Assembly (NCBI RefSeq): GCF_009653635.1
Contig: NZ_PPFD01000004.1
Coordinates: 124,001-188,000 of the forward strand
DNA length: 64,000 nucleotides
Reading direction: 5' to 3'
From: Endozoicomonas sp. OPT23
GTDB lineage: Bacteria; Pseudomonadota; Gammaproteobacteria; Pseudomonadales; Endozoicomonadaceae
Position numbers and translations under genes: made by a program. How positions within the stretch are numbered: the first letter of the stretch is position 1; every line of letters begins with the position of its first letter. The notes under the pieces are model-generated. The model worked only from the letters and a program-made list of their open reading frames with translations. It searched no databases and was not told the DNA's origin. Shown in pieces: positions 17,399 to 26,317 of the stretch.

Positions 17399-18289
17399 AT
17401 GGAAGAGCGCATGGACAGAGAAACTGAATTGTTTGCCCAGGCTGAGACTGAATCAGTAACACCTTATTCAGGAAAAGCCCTTCCCAAGGTGACTGACCGG
17501 ATTACCCGTGCCGAGCTGAGCCAGCGTATTAAAGACTCTGTAGCTGTTGGCAACTCGGAACACCTGCACTGTTTCTTCAATTTTATGCTGGTCAATGAAT
17601 ACACGCCTGAACAGCTGGTGCAGGAAATTGATTACACCAGAGCCCAGAATGAACCCATGCTGAAAACTTTGGTTCAGTGGACAGAACAGGTTCAGCAACA
17701 TAAAAAACAGAAAACAGCAGGCAAGGCTACCTATCTGGCCATAGTGATTCAGCACGCTGAAAACCGATTCGCACAGACGTTAAGAACCATTGAAAAGTAC
17801 AAGAAATTTGCTGATGCTCCGCACGAATTTACTGAAGCTGTTGACCTGCTGGCCATATCATCATGGCTTGGTCTTCTTCAACAGGAGCAGGACAGTAACG
17901 TTCCTAACGAAACCATTCTCAAGCAGCTTGAAGCCTTACGACAGAAACATATCTGGTCGAAAGAGCTTGCCCAGTTTGCCATTCCTGTCACAACGGCCTA
18001 CTTCCGTGACCAGTCGATCGAGAAACTTGCTACCGGCAATTATACCGGCGCTTATCGTGATCTTGAGCAGGCACTGCAGCTTCCTGAAGAAGATAAGTCT
18101 ATGACCTATCAGGCTTACGCCAGCTGTATAGCCAGACAAATTAACGATCCGCTTTTCCGCGCCAGAGCCAAAGATAAAGACCTTGAAAAACTGGAAGCAA
18201 AGATGGAGTTTCTGACCGATGTTGATTTCTGGAGTCCGGAACTGGACATCAGTCGTTTTCATCTGAAAGGTATGACGGGTTCGATCTAG
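17399..18289 (+). CDS. Unrecognised helical protein with a TPR-like segment
   Basis: The 296-residue soluble protein is predicted to be almost all helix. One stretch, ATGNYTGAYRDLEQALQLPEE (about 217-237), resembles a tetratricopeptide-repeat helix pair; other repeats are not obvious. It has no signal peptide. It follows the proline-rich protein on the same strand after 134 bases, and both precede ribB without being related to it. ATG 17411, preceded by GGAAGAG, is an alternative start. Function unknown; it may belong with the preceding gene. Confidence 0.65.
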   Translation: MEERMDRETELFAQAETESVTPYSGKALPKVTDRITRAELSQRIKDSVAVGNSEHLHCFFNFMLVNEYTPEQLVQEIDYTRAQNEPMLKTLVQWTEQVQQHKKQKTAGKATYLAIVIQHAENRFAQTLRTIEKYKKFADAPHEFTEAVDLLAISSWLGLLQQEQDSNVPNETILKQLEALRQKHIWSKELAQFAIPVTTAYFRDQSIEKLATGNYTGAYRDLEQALQLPEEDKSMTYQAYASCIARQINDPLFRARAKDKDLEKLEAKMEFLTDVDFWSPELDISRFHLKGMTGSI

Positions 18290-18374
18290 TTAATACCACA
18301 ACGATCGGCAGAAACATTTACTACCAAACTGTCACACCACTATTGCTAATTCATTTCCCCGCTATTAGGATGAC

Positions 18375-18396
18375 GCTGTCTGACAACTCAGACAGC
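18375..18396 (+). promoter_or_regulatory. Perfect 9-bp stem-loop directly upstream of the FMN riboswitch
   Basis: GCTGTCTGA and TCAGACAGC pair around a CAAC loop, ending 2 bases before the riboswitch. It has no U-tract. It may stabilise the 5' end of the leader RNA or mark an operator; its role is unknown. Confidence 0.55.
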
Positions 18397-18397
18397 T

Positions 18398-18557
18398 ATT
18401 CTCAGGGCGGGGTGAAATTCCCCACCGGCGGTAACTTTCCAGTTAGACGAAACTGTCAAACGAAAGCAGCCCGCGAGCGCCTGACTTCATATGAACTCAG
18501 GGTCAGCAGATCTGGTGTGAATCCAGAGCCGACGGTTAAAGTCCGGATGGGAGAGAA
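18398..18557 (+). ncRNA. FMN riboswitch (RFN element) controlling ribB
   Basis: The conserved RFN core is present: CAGGGCGGGGTGAAATTCCC, CACCGGCGGTAA, GCCCGCGAGCG, GATCTGGTGTGAATCCAGAGCC and GACGGTTAAAGTCCGGATGGGAGA, in this order. It lies 145 bases before the ribB start. FMN binding represses riboflavin synthesis. No U-tract terminator is evident between it and ribB; a possible GCCTGT/ACAGGC stem (18606-18631) in that interval could be part of the expression platform. Confidence 0.95.
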
Positions 18558-18702
18558 AATGGCTTCGCTGCACCTCACTGCATTCTTCGCAGAGCTGTTA
18601 GCAGTGCCTGTCTATTAGGATATCCACAGGCTTATGAAACCTATGGGTGTCTCTGTTCCTCAGTGCCCTGGTTCAGGTAACGTATTACATAGAGTTATTG
18701 CC

Positions 18703-19356
18703 ATGAATCAGTCCTTACTTACTGCCTTTGGTACTCCACACCAGCGCGTTGAAATGGCATTGAATGCCCTTCGCAATGGTCAGGGTGTTGTTCTGGTCGA
18801 CGATGAAGACCGAGAAAATGAAGGCGACTTAATCTTTGCTGCAGAAACCATTACACCACCACAGATGGCCATGCTGATCCGTGAGTGCAGTGGTATTGTC
18901 TGTCTCTGTATGACCGATGAAAAAATGAATGAGCTGGACCTGCCTCCGATGGTGACAGACAACACCAGTAAGAATGGCACAGCCTTTACTGTCACTATTG
19001 AAGCTAAAGTAGGAGTAACCACCGGTGTGTCTGCTGCTGATCGTGTCACCACCATCAAGGCAGCTATTGCAGATAACGCTCGTCCGGAAGATTTATCTCG
19101 CCCTGGCCATGTGTTCCCACTCAGAGCACAAGCTGGCGGCGTACTGACTCGCCGAGGCCATACTGAAGGCACAATTGACTTGGCTGTACTGGCCGGTTTC
19201 AAACCTGCTGGCGTACTCTGCGAACTGACCCATGAAGATGGTACCATGATGCGCCTTCCAGCACTGATCAAGTTTGCACGCCAACATCATATGCCGGTAC
19301 TGACTATTGAAGACCTGGTTCAGTATCGTGTTGCGCTTCAGGAAAAGATTGCCTGA
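18703..19356 (+). CDS. ribB: 3,4-dihydroxy-2-butanone 4-phosphate synthase
   Basis: RibB makes the four-carbon unit of riboflavin from ribulose 5-phosphate. The 217-residue protein matches E. coli RibB in length and sequence: [10 protein letters not shown] (metal and substrate acids), [31 protein letters not shown], and GVLCEL. The frame is open from 18634, but ATG 18703 gives the conserved start [17 protein letters not shown] and has AGAG 8 bases before it. It lacks the GTP cyclohydrolase II domain of RibBA. Regulated by the FMN riboswitch upstream. Confidence 0.97.
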   Translation: MNQSLLTAFGTPHQRVEMALNALRNGQGVVLVDDEDRENEGDLIFAAETITPPQMAMLIRECSGIVCLCMTDEKMNELDLPPMVTDNTSKNGTAFTVTIEAKVGVTTGVSAADRVTTIKAAIADNARPEDLSRPGHVFPLRAQAGGVLTRRGHTEGTIDLAVLAGFKPAGVLCELTHEDGTMMRLPALIKFARQHHMPVLTIEDLVQYRVALQEKIA

Positions 19357-19369
19357 TAACACAAGCTTT

Positions 19370-19403
19370 AATAGTGGGTGCTGTATAAACAGCGCTCACT
19401 ATT
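19370..19403 (+). terminator. Stem-loop after ribB, without strong U-tract
   Basis: Fourteen pairs (two G-U) join 19370-19383 and 19390-19403 around the loop TATAAA. It starts 13 bases past the ribB stop, so it is a likely terminator, but the tail GCATAACTAAAAATT has few U. Confidence 0.5.
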
Positions 19404-19527
19404 GCATAACTAAAAATTAACTTCGGACAACACAGAGTTTCTCAACCAAGAGATTTTTTAGGAAAAACAAGAAAACATCATCTATAAATACTTCCAATTT
19501 TAAAATAAAAGAAGGAAGTAAAATCGG

Positions 19528-20517
19528 ATGTACCAGTCTAAAAAACACATAAACATAAATATTATAGGAACTGTTCTTTTACTTTTTCTGTCACATCACT
19601 CATCAGTGTCCATAGCGCAGCCCCCTCAAACTGCGTTATTAGATGATAGTGCGACTTATAACGTGAGCCCTTTTCACTACGACCATAGCACTGGCAGGAC
19701 TATTCTTGTTGTTGATGACTCTAACGGACAGTCACTTTTAGATGCTCTCAAACACCCTGAACATTATCCAATAAAACTCATTGGAACATATCCACTAAAC
19801 CTATCGTCAGACTTAATTGTTACCAAGTTGGTATTTTCAGAATCAGATCCAGAGTGCAAACTCACTCAGGCGTTTGGACTGGACCAGTTTAAAAAGCTGT
19901 CTGTCCATGATCAAGAAACAGATACCACTGAACTCACAACTACTGAGTTATTAAGTGATAAATGTCCAAGCGCTGTTATTCTCAATCAGGGCAAGTCAGA
20001 GCTGATAGTTGGGTCAGATGGCAGTTTCGATAATATTGGCTTCATTGATAAGAATCATCCTCTCCAATATCAAGTTTCTGCAATGGAACTCATAGATATT
20101 GCACTTCCAGGCCATCAGACTAATAACATACTACTTGGAGAAGATGTTGCTCTTATGCAAAGAGGTGGTGGCGGGAAAGGTGGAAGCAAAGGAAAAAAAG
20201 GAGGAGCTAGTGGTACAACACCCCCCAGGAAAAACTCACCTCCCACAGTTCCACCAGGTGCAACACCTGGAAAAGGTCCTTTAACTGCCGCCGATGGTGA
20301 GGAGGATCCTCACAGAAAAGGCAAAGCTAAAGGTAACTCTAAGCTCGACACTCTAATAGGGATATTCCAGAATTCCGCTAAACAGCCAAAATCTAACGCT
20401 CATAAGCAGATTTTTATTGATGCTTTCAACTCTGCAAGTGATTCAGTAAAAACTCAATTTAAAACAATGTATGGTTCTGACCCATATTTCAAATCTTTTG
20501 GTAAAAAACTGCTCTGA
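19528..20517 (+). CDS. Exported protein of unknown function with Gly/Lys-rich linker
   Basis: The 329-residue precursor has a basic N-terminus and a hydrophobic stretch (IIGTVLLLFLSHHSSVSIA) typical of a signal peptide, with cleavage near SIAQ. The mature N-terminal domain (about 30-205) has two cysteines (in DPECKL and DKCPS) that could pair. A low-complexity linker follows (from RGGGGKGGSKGKKGG to TPPRKNSPPTVPPGATPGK), then a short helical C-terminal domain (about 270-329). No family is recognised. The gene is more AT-rich than ribB. GGAAG lies upstream of ATG 19528. The basic linker could bind nucleic acid or polysaccharide; this is a guess. Confidence 0.72.
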   Translation: MYQSKKHININIIGTVLLLFLSHHSSVSIAQPPQTALLDDSATYNVSPFHYDHSTGRTILVVDDSNGQSLLDALKHPEHYPIKLIGTYPLNLSSDLIVTKLVFSESDPECKLTQAFGLDQFKKLSVHDQETDTTELTTTELLSDKCPSAVILNQGKSELIVGSDGSFDNIGFIDKNHPLQYQVSAMELIDIALPGHQTNNILLGEDVALMQRGGGGKGGSKGKKGGASGTTPPRKNSPPTVPPGATPGKGPLTAADGEEDPHRKGKAKGNSKLDTLIGIFQNSAKQPKSNAHKQIFIDAFNSASDSVKTQFKTMYGSDPYFKSFGKKLL

Positions 20518-20542
20518 TGCAAAGAAGCTGTTGTTTCAAGCG

Positions 20543-21229
20543 TTACTGTAGATTGCTTCCAACACCATAAGAAACCAATCGACTTATCTCGGCCATGGAG
20601 CGGCCACTCTCTCCCTGCAAATCATTAAAAAATGCCTGAATAGCTTGCTGGCTTTTCTTGGTCGCCAACCCGCCATCAATAATTTTCATAGCTCGCAGAT
20701 AAGCTTCAATATCTCTGGTCAACAGGAACGTGTCCTTACCAATAGCTCTCAATGCATAGGGTCCGGTATTACCGCCCAAACGGCTGCCATGTTTCTTCAG
20801 GTGATTCCACAATCCCATAATGTTATCCACAGGCCAGTCCGCTACAAACTGTGCAAATGAACCATAGTCACGCCTAACATCCTGAATCATCATGGCATTG
20901 TCACGAATGCTCCAGACTTTCTTCAGATGTCGTATTATTTTCGGGTCAGCCGCTTTTCGTTCCAACATATCATCGGGCATCATCAGCAACTTTTCGATAT
21001 CAAAGTTCCAAAAACTTTCTTCAAAGTCATCCCATTTCTGGTCGACTACGCGCCAGACAAAGCCACTTTGAAAGACCTTACGGGTCAGCTCTGCCAGATA
21101 ACGATCGTCGGAGATCTGAGCCAGCTCTTCAGCACTTAATGATTTAGGCAACAGAGCCTCTACAGCACTCTCACCACCTTTTCTGTCACAGGCTCTTTCG
21201 TAAATTACGGAAAATGACTCGTGTTTCAT
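20543..21229 (-). CDS. DNA-3-methyladenine glycosylase I family protein
   Basis: The 228-residue protein matches the Tag/PF03352 helix-hairpin-helix glycosylases that excise 3-methyladenine: LTRKVFQSGFVWRVVDQKWDDFEESFWNFD aligns with the core, and HLKKHGSRLGGNTGPYALRAIGKDTFLLT covers the later region. It differs from E. coli Tag in lacking the N-terminal CXW zinc motif, so it belongs to the longer, divergent subgroup. It is divergent from the aminotransferase gene. Confidence 0.85.
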   Translation of the reverse strand: MKHESFSVIYERACDRKGGESAVEALLPKSLSAEELAQISDDRYLAELTRKVFQSGFVWRVVDQKWDDFEESFWNFDIEKLLMMPDDMLERKAADPKIIRHLKKVWSIRDNAMMIQDVRRDYGSFAQFVADWPVDNIMGLWNHLKKHGSRLGGNTGPYALRAIGKDTFLLTRDIEAYLRAMKIIDGGLATKKSQQAIQAFFNDLQGESGRSMAEISRLVSYGVGSNLQ

Positions 21230-21374
21230 TTCAGCAAACAGCCTTCACCAATATCAAATTACAGCTACCTTACTGAATAGAACCAGAGCCGTATAGCCAA
21301 TATTCATTCAACGAATACTTCAACACTTGGAGCCTATGATAAAGTCCTGAATATCAGGACACATGAATTCATAA

Positions 21375-21405
21375 GCTATGCACCCGCCTCTGCCGGGTGC
21401 ATAGC
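21375..21405. repeat. 12-bp perfect inverted repeat between divergent genes
   Basis: GCTATGCACCCG (21375-21386) pairs with CGGGTGCATAGC (21394-21405) across a 7-base loop. It lies between the 5' ends of the glycosylase and aminotransferase genes, so it is not placed like a terminator. It could be an operator or a leader stem-loop. Confidence 0.65.
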
Positions 21406-21469
21406 AACTTAATACTCAATTCTATGTGTCATAACACCTTTCACTTGGTTAACTTCAGAAGAACGGATT

Positions 21470-22639
21470 ATGGCTATTCAATCATTTCATCCTCCAAGAA
21501 GAACCCTGATGGGGCCAGGCCCTTCTGATGTTTATCCCAGAATTTCAGAAGCGCTCTCCCGTCCAACCATTGGACATCTTGACCCTGCCTTTATTCAGAT
21601 GATGGATGAGGTCAAGGAGCTTCTTCAATATTCCTTTAAAACCAGTAACGCTCTGACCCTGCCGATTTCTGCACCCGGCTCAGCCGGCATGGAAGCCTGC
21701 TTTGCCAACCTGGTTGAACCGGGCGACAAGGTCATTGTCTGCATCAACGGTGTTTTCGGTATGCGCATGAAGGAAAACATTGAACGTGCCGGAGGTGAAG
21801 CCATTGTTGTTGAAGATAGCTGGGGGCGTGCCGTTGACTCAGCCAAGGTTGAACAAGCATTAAAAACTCATTCTGACGCAGTAATACTGGCCTTTGTTCA
21901 TGCCGAGACATCCACAGGCGCTAAAAGTGATGCAGAGAAACTCTGTCGTCTGGCTCAGGAGCATGGTTGTCTGACCATTGTTGACACCGTAACATCGCTG
22001 GCAGGCAGTGAACTGAGAGTAGACGACTGGGGTATTGATGCGGTTTATTCCGGAACCCAGAAATGTCTCTCCTGTGTACCCGGTATTTCACCGGTCAGCT
22101 TCAGTGAAAAGGCGATAGCAAAGATAGCCAACCGTGAAAGCAAGGTACAAAGCTGGTTCCTCGATATGAACCTGATCATGGGTTACTGGGGACAGGGCAC
22201 TAAAAGGGCTTACCATCATACAGCGCCTGTAAATACCCTTTACGCACTGCACGAAGCTCTGGTTATTCTTCAGGAAGAAGGTATTGAACAAGCCTGGGAA
22301 CGCCACCAGTTGCACCATAAAGCTCTCGCCAAAGGTCTCGAGGCAATGGGCTTGGAACTGGTTGTGCCTGAAGGCGAACGACTGAGTCAGCTTAATGTGG
22401 TTCAGATCCCGGAAGGTATCGATGATGCAGCAGTACGATCCGAATTATTGCAGAAATACAATCTGGAAATCGGTGCTGGCCTCGGTAATCTGGCAGGCAA
22501 GGTGTGGCGTATTGGGCTGATGGGTTGCAGTGCCAACCAGACAAACGTCTTGAATTGCCTGTCTGCTTTAAAGTCCGTTCTCAAGCTTGAGAAAGACGGT
22601 GCCGCTGCTGCACTGACTTTTTATCACACTAAAAGCTGA
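21470..22639 (+). CDS. Alanine/serine-glyoxylate aminotransferase family protein
   Basis: This 389-residue class V PLP enzyme transfers the amino group of alanine or serine to glyoxylate. It shows MGPGPSDVYPRISEAL at the start, SAPGSAGMEACFANLVEPGD, VHAETSTG, IVDTVTSLAG, and the PLP lysine Lys198 in YSGTQKCLSCVPG. The C-terminal KVWRIGLMG is typical. The length fits the family. Substrate preference cannot be read; serine-pyruvate or 2-aminoethylphosphonate activity are alternatives. It is followed by a GNRA-capped stem-loop. Confidence 0.92.
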   Translation: MAIQSFHPPRRTLMGPGPSDVYPRISEALSRPTIGHLDPAFIQMMDEVKELLQYSFKTSNALTLPISAPGSAGMEACFANLVEPGDKVIVCINGVFGMRMKENIERAGGEAIVVEDSWGRAVDSAKVEQALKTHSDAVILAFVHAETSTGAKSDAEKLCRLAQEHGCLTIVDTVTSLAGSELRVDDWGIDAVYSGTQKCLSCVPGISPVSFSEKAIAKIANRESKVQSWFLDMNLIMGYWGQGTKRAYHHTAPVNTLYALHEALVILQEEGIEQAWERHQLHHKALAKGLEAMGLELVVPEGERLSQLNVVQIPEGIDDAAVRSELLQKYNLEIGAGLGNLAGKVWRIGLMGCSANQTNVLNCLSALKSVLKLEKDGAAAALTFYHTKS

Positions 22640-22663
22640 TTTCTGATTCCTTGTCCTGACTCA

Positions 22664-22695
22664 ATCAAAGGCTGCTGGTAACAGCAGTCTTTGAT
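22664..22695 (+). terminator. Stem-loop with GTAA tetraloop after the aminotransferase gene
   Basis: ATCAAAGGCTGCTG pairs with CAGCAGTCTTTGAT (14 pairs, one G-U) around GTAA. It sits 24 bases past the stop, so it is a likely terminator, though no U-run follows. It overlaps the TTG/ATG codons at 22691-22696, which argues against those as starts of the next gene. Confidence 0.55.
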
Positions 22696-22762
22696 GATAG
22701 AATCCTTCCCTCTCACACACAATATTCTTCATTCGTCCTGCTCTACCTTCAAGGGATTGGCT

Positions 22763-23974
22763 TTGCAACGTCTTCTATTCAAGGACACAACTCCGTTTCG
22801 CTGGGTGTCTTTCTACTTCTTTGGTTTCTTTTTTATCTACAGTTACTTCCTGCCTTTCTGGAGCTTATGGCTACAAAGCCGTGGCGTCGGCAGTGAAGAT
22901 ATTGGTCTGATTCTTGGTCTCGGGATGGGTATTCGCTGTCTGGCCAACCTGCTGGTTGCCAGTAAGCTGAAGAATCTTGAACACCTGTTGTTTATGTTAC
23001 GAACGCTGATTCTTGGCATGCTGCTCAGCTGTGTTCTACTGGTATTCAGTGGCAGTAATTTATGGTTACTTGGCGGTTTAACACTACTGTTTTCAGCTCT
23101 GATGGCGCCATCAATTTCCTTGTCAGATGTGATGGCCATTCGCTATGCCAGTGATGGTCAGGTTGATTATGGCAAAAGCCGTCGCTGGGGCTCTATTGGT
23201 TTTATGATAGGCACAGCCGTATCCGGGTTTATTATCGAAGGTTACTCGGAAGAAGCTGTGCTTTGGGTCATCATCCTGGGTCTTGCCGCCATGTTCTTTT
23301 ACGCCTGCAAGAGACCTGTTCCGGGGGTGGTGATTTCGAAGGAACTAGAAAAGCAGGGCACGCCTTCTCTGTGGCAGTTGCTTAAACACAGAGATATTCT
23401 TTTTTACCTGTTGCTCGCATCCCTGATTCAGGGCAGCCATGGCGCACTCTACAGCTTTGGCTCTCTGTATTGGAAAAGCCAGCAGGTTTCAGAATCCTTT
23501 ATAGGTATTCTCTGGTCAGTGGGTGTGGTTGCAGAGATTATTGTTTTCACTCTGGCTTCACGGTTTGTTCCTCGATTCTCTATCAAGGCTCTGTTCCAGA
23601 TTGCCGCCGTCGGAGTCGTTCTTCGCTGGTCGCTGGTTGCTGTCACTACCGAACCTGTGCTGCTTGTCTCGGCGCAGATTCTGCATGCCATTACCTTTGG
23701 TATCTGCCACCTGGGTATGACCCGATTTATTCAATCCAAACCCCAGCAAATGTCCATTCCGCTGCAGGGTCTCTACAATGCGATTCCTACCAGTGCCGCC
23801 ATTGCACTGACGACATTTGCCACTGGTTATATGTTTGAATCCCTTCAGGGCAATATTTTCTGGATTATGGCTGGGCTTGGTCTGCTGGCCCTGATGTTAA
23901 GCGTGTTGTATAAAGCCAGCAGTAGTGAGTCATCAGAGTTCAGGGTTTCAAACTCTGAACCAGTAAAAGAATAA
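22763..23974 (+). CDS. MFS transporter, HcaT-like (phenylpropionate transporter family)
   Basis: This 12-helix permease of about 403 residues follows E. coli HcaT closely in pattern: FFFIYSYFLPFWSLWLQSRGV in helix 1, LGMGIRCLANLLVA, DYGKSRRWGSIGFMIGTAVSG, QGSHGALYSFGSLYW, and LWSVGVVAEIIVF. The frame is open from TTG 22691 or ATG 22694, but these lie in the preceding stem-loop. TTG 22763 is preceded by AAGGGA with 6-base spacing and gives MQRLLFKDTTPFRW just before helix 1, so it is preferred. The substrate is unproven. A low-complexity Ser/Glu tail ends the protein. Confidence 0.85.
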   Translation: MQRLLFKDTTPFRWVSFYFFGFFFIYSYFLPFWSLWLQSRGVGSEDIGLILGLGMGIRCLANLLVASKLKNLEHLLFMLRTLILGMLLSCVLLVFSGSNLWLLGGLTLLFSALMAPSISLSDVMAIRYASDGQVDYGKSRRWGSIGFMIGTAVSGFIIEGYSEEAVLWVIILGLAAMFFYACKRPVPGVVISKELEKQGTPSLWQLLKHRDILFYLLLASLIQGSHGALYSFGSLYWKSQQVSESFIGILWSVGVVAEIIVFTLASRFVPRFSIKALFQIAAVGVVLRWSLVAVTTEPVLLVSAQILHAITFGICHLGMTRFIQSKPQQMSIPLQGLYNAIPTSAAIALTTFATGYMFESLQGNIFWIMAGLGLLALMLSVLYKASSSESSEFRVSNSEPVKE

Positions 23975-23998
23975 ACTTTATTGGCGTCCAGAGACGAC

Positions 23999-24802
23999 CT
24001 ATTTATATGCCTCAATATAAATAGCCTGTCGCTTAATACCCTTAATCAGTGGGCCAAACTTCTGGCCCAACTGATCCCCCAGCCAAACGGCTACTTCATT
24101 GGGCTGCCGGTCTTTTTTCAATAGTTCCATAGCTATTGGAGTGCCCTGAGCGAACGCATTTGCCAGATTCTCTGGACTGACCGGCTCCATCTCAATAGCA
24201 ACTGTATCGATTTTAATATCCCTGAAACCTGCCAGAGCGAGTTGTGTCTTTATTTTATCTTTATCATGGGAGTGATGTGCCTGAACTAAAAATGACGGCA
24301 CCTGCTCGCCGAGAACAGGCGATAAGATTTCAGTAACTTCTGCAGTAAAAGGGCTGGTTTCAAGCTCATCCCAGACAGCCATATGAAGCTTCCCACCCTT
24401 TTTTAGAGCTCTGTAAGCTTCTTTCAGGGCAGCAGGCTGATCCAAATAAAACATATACCCGAACAGTGAAACAAGAGCATCGAAACTCTCATTCTCGACG
24501 GTCAGTTCACAGGCATCCATAACCTGAAAATCTGTTTTTTCCCTGCCGCCAGCATTGGCTTCAGCAATCTTCAGCATGCCTTCGCTGATATCTGTCACCA
24601 GCCAGTAAACTTCGGGCAGGCCAGACATCATACAACGGGTTGCTACCCCGGTTCCTGCTGCCGTTTCCAGCACACGGTGGGAAACTGACAGGTCAAGCCT
24701 TGCCCCCATTTCAACAGCAAATGGTTTGATATTGACCGGAAAATTAAACTGGTCATAAGCTTCCGGAATTGAGCCTGTAAATGAACCAAGACTGTTAGCC
24801 AC
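23999..24802 (-). CDS. Class I SAM-dependent methyltransferase
   Basis: The 267-residue soluble protein has the Rossmann SAM motif I as VLETAAGTGVATR (44-56), motif II with VTDISEGMLKIA, FQVMDACEL, and motif III as ALKKGGKLHMAVWDE. It belongs to the Methyltransf_11/25 type; the substrate is unknown. It is followed on the minus strand by nothing within the window's intergenic gap and is upstream-linked to the Bcr-like transporter (50-base gap), so both may be one transcript. Confidence 0.88.
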   Translation of the reverse strand: MANSLGSFTGSIPEAYDQFNFPVNIKPFAVEMGARLDLSVSHRVLETAAGTGVATRCMMSGLPEVYWLVTDISEGMLKIAEANAGGREKTDFQVMDACELTVENESFDALVSLFGYMFYLDQPAALKEAYRALKKGGKLHMAVWDELETSPFTAEVTEILSPVLGEQVPSFLVQAHHSHDKDKIKTQLALAGFRDIKIDTVAIEMEPVSPENLANAFAQGTPIAMELLKKDRQPNEVAVWLGDQLGQKFGPLIKGIKRQAIYIEAYK

Positions 24803-24851
24803 CAGTACTCCTCTCCTGTCGACAAATGGAAACTGATGAGTCTAGCAGCGT

Positions 24852-26087
24852 TCAGAGATTAGCGGCGGTAGCTCCATCTGGCTGCGATTCCAGGGCCCGT
24901 AGCTTCATTCCCATTCCAAAAAAGACCAGAGATAATACACTTGCTGTAATCATCGTCGTCGCCATAGGAATCAGGTTTCCCGTCTGAACCAGTGACATCA
25001 GAAAGCCCATGACACCGCCCATACCGAAGTTCAGCGTTCCAACAACAGCATTAGCTGTACCGCTGCTGTTCGGGAAATATCTTAAGGTACAGCTGGTAGC
25101 ATTGGCAGCAATAAATCCAATAGCACTGATACTCGCCAGAATCATTGGATACACCACATATAAGCTGGGTTCAAAAAAGTGCAGGTGGACATTCAGAATG
25201 ACCATGGCCGACAACTGAATAGCAATACCAATAGGAATCAACTTCTCAGGTTTATGTTTATTCAGCAGCCTGACATTAAAGCGGTTAAACAACATATAAA
25301 CGACCACATTAGAACCGAAGGTAAAGGGATAGATATTTGGTGACAGGTCAAAATACTCAATATAAAGAAAGGATGAGGCTGTCAGAAAAGTGAATAAACT
25401 AGCCAGTGAAAATCCGGTACAGAGTACAAATCCCATGGCCTTGCCATTACTCAATACTTCCCAGTAGTTCTTAGCGATACCACTGACCAGCTTGCCTTCC
25501 CGTACAGGGTTATCATTGGTTTCTGGCAACAGAAAAATCACCATAATCAACAGCAAACCGCCGTAAATGGCAAGTATGTAAAAGATACTCTGCCATTCAA
25601 AAAAGTTCAGCGACAAAGCTCCGATACCCGGTGCCAGCATGGGAGCCATCAACATGATCATGGACACCAGCGAAAGCATTTTCGCTACATCATTGCCTTT
25701 ATAGCGATCCCTGATAGTTGCTGAAGATATAACCGTCGTCGCACCACCACCCAGCGCCTGAATAAAGCGGAACATATAGAGCTGTTCTACGGATTCAGTG
25801 AAGACAATAGCCAGACTTGCCAGTGTAAAAACTGTTAAGCCAACAATAGCTACCGGCTTACGTCCAACTCTGTCGGACATTGGGCCACCGAGAATCTGCC
25901 CCAGCGCAAAGCCCATAAAAAACAAACTGATGGATATCTGAACACTGGCCGTTGTTGTGCCATAAAAACTGGCCATTTGCGGTAGAGCTGGCAGATAGGT
26001 ATCAATGCCAAAGGGCCCAATAGCTACCAGAGCAGCAAGCATAGCGGCAAGACGGGTGGATAAGGCTGTGCTTTTTCCCTGCTCCAT
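24852..26087 (-). CDS. Bcr/CflA-family drug-resistance MFS transporter
   Basis: The 411-residue 12-helix protein has the DHA1 hallmarks: GIDTYLPALPQMASFYG in helix 1, the antiporter motif GGPMSDRVGRKPVAIVGL between helices 2 and 3, RFIQALGGGATTVISSATIRDRY with the family's motif B arginine, and MLAPGIGAL (motif C-like). Bcr/CflA proteins export bicyclomycin, chloramphenicol or dipeptides by proton antiport. No regulator is adjacent. Confidence 0.92.
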   Translation of the reverse strand: MEQGKSTALSTRLAAMLAALVAIGPFGIDTYLPALPQMASFYGTTTASVQISISLFFMGFALGQILGGPMSDRVGRKPVAIVGLTVFTLASLAIVFTESVEQLYMFRFIQALGGGATTVISSATIRDRYKGNDVAKMLSLVSMIMLMAPMLAPGIGALSLNFFEWQSIFYILAIYGGLLLIMVIFLLPETNDNPVREGKLVSGIAKNYWEVLSNGKAMGFVLCTGFSLASLFTFLTASSFLYIEYFDLSPNIYPFTFGSNVVVYMLFNRFNVRLLNKHKPEKLIPIGIAIQLSAMVILNVHLHFFEPSLYVVYPMILASISAIGFIAANATSCTLRYFPNSSGTANAVVGTLNFGMGGVMGFLMSLVQTGNLIPMATTMITASVLSLVFFGMGMKLRALESQPDGATAANL

Positions 26088-26317
26088 AATGGTTTCAAAT
26101 TCCTATAACTGGATATTACTTTTCAAACAAAAAAACTAACTGATGAGAACTTTATCATCATCGTTTGAATAGACGTACCAGTTTCCTTTTGCTCTGGTTG
26201 CTGCAAATATTTATTTCAAAATCATTTATTAATAAAACCAAAGAACACTGATTTGTTTTCTAAGCTAAATCACCGCCTGCAGATAATTAATTCACCATAA
26301 TACACAGGAATTTCTCG

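Noticed and set aside
18343-18618. 91-codon ORF upstream of ribB
   Set aside because: It lies across the FMN riboswitch, whose RNA motif is unmistakable.
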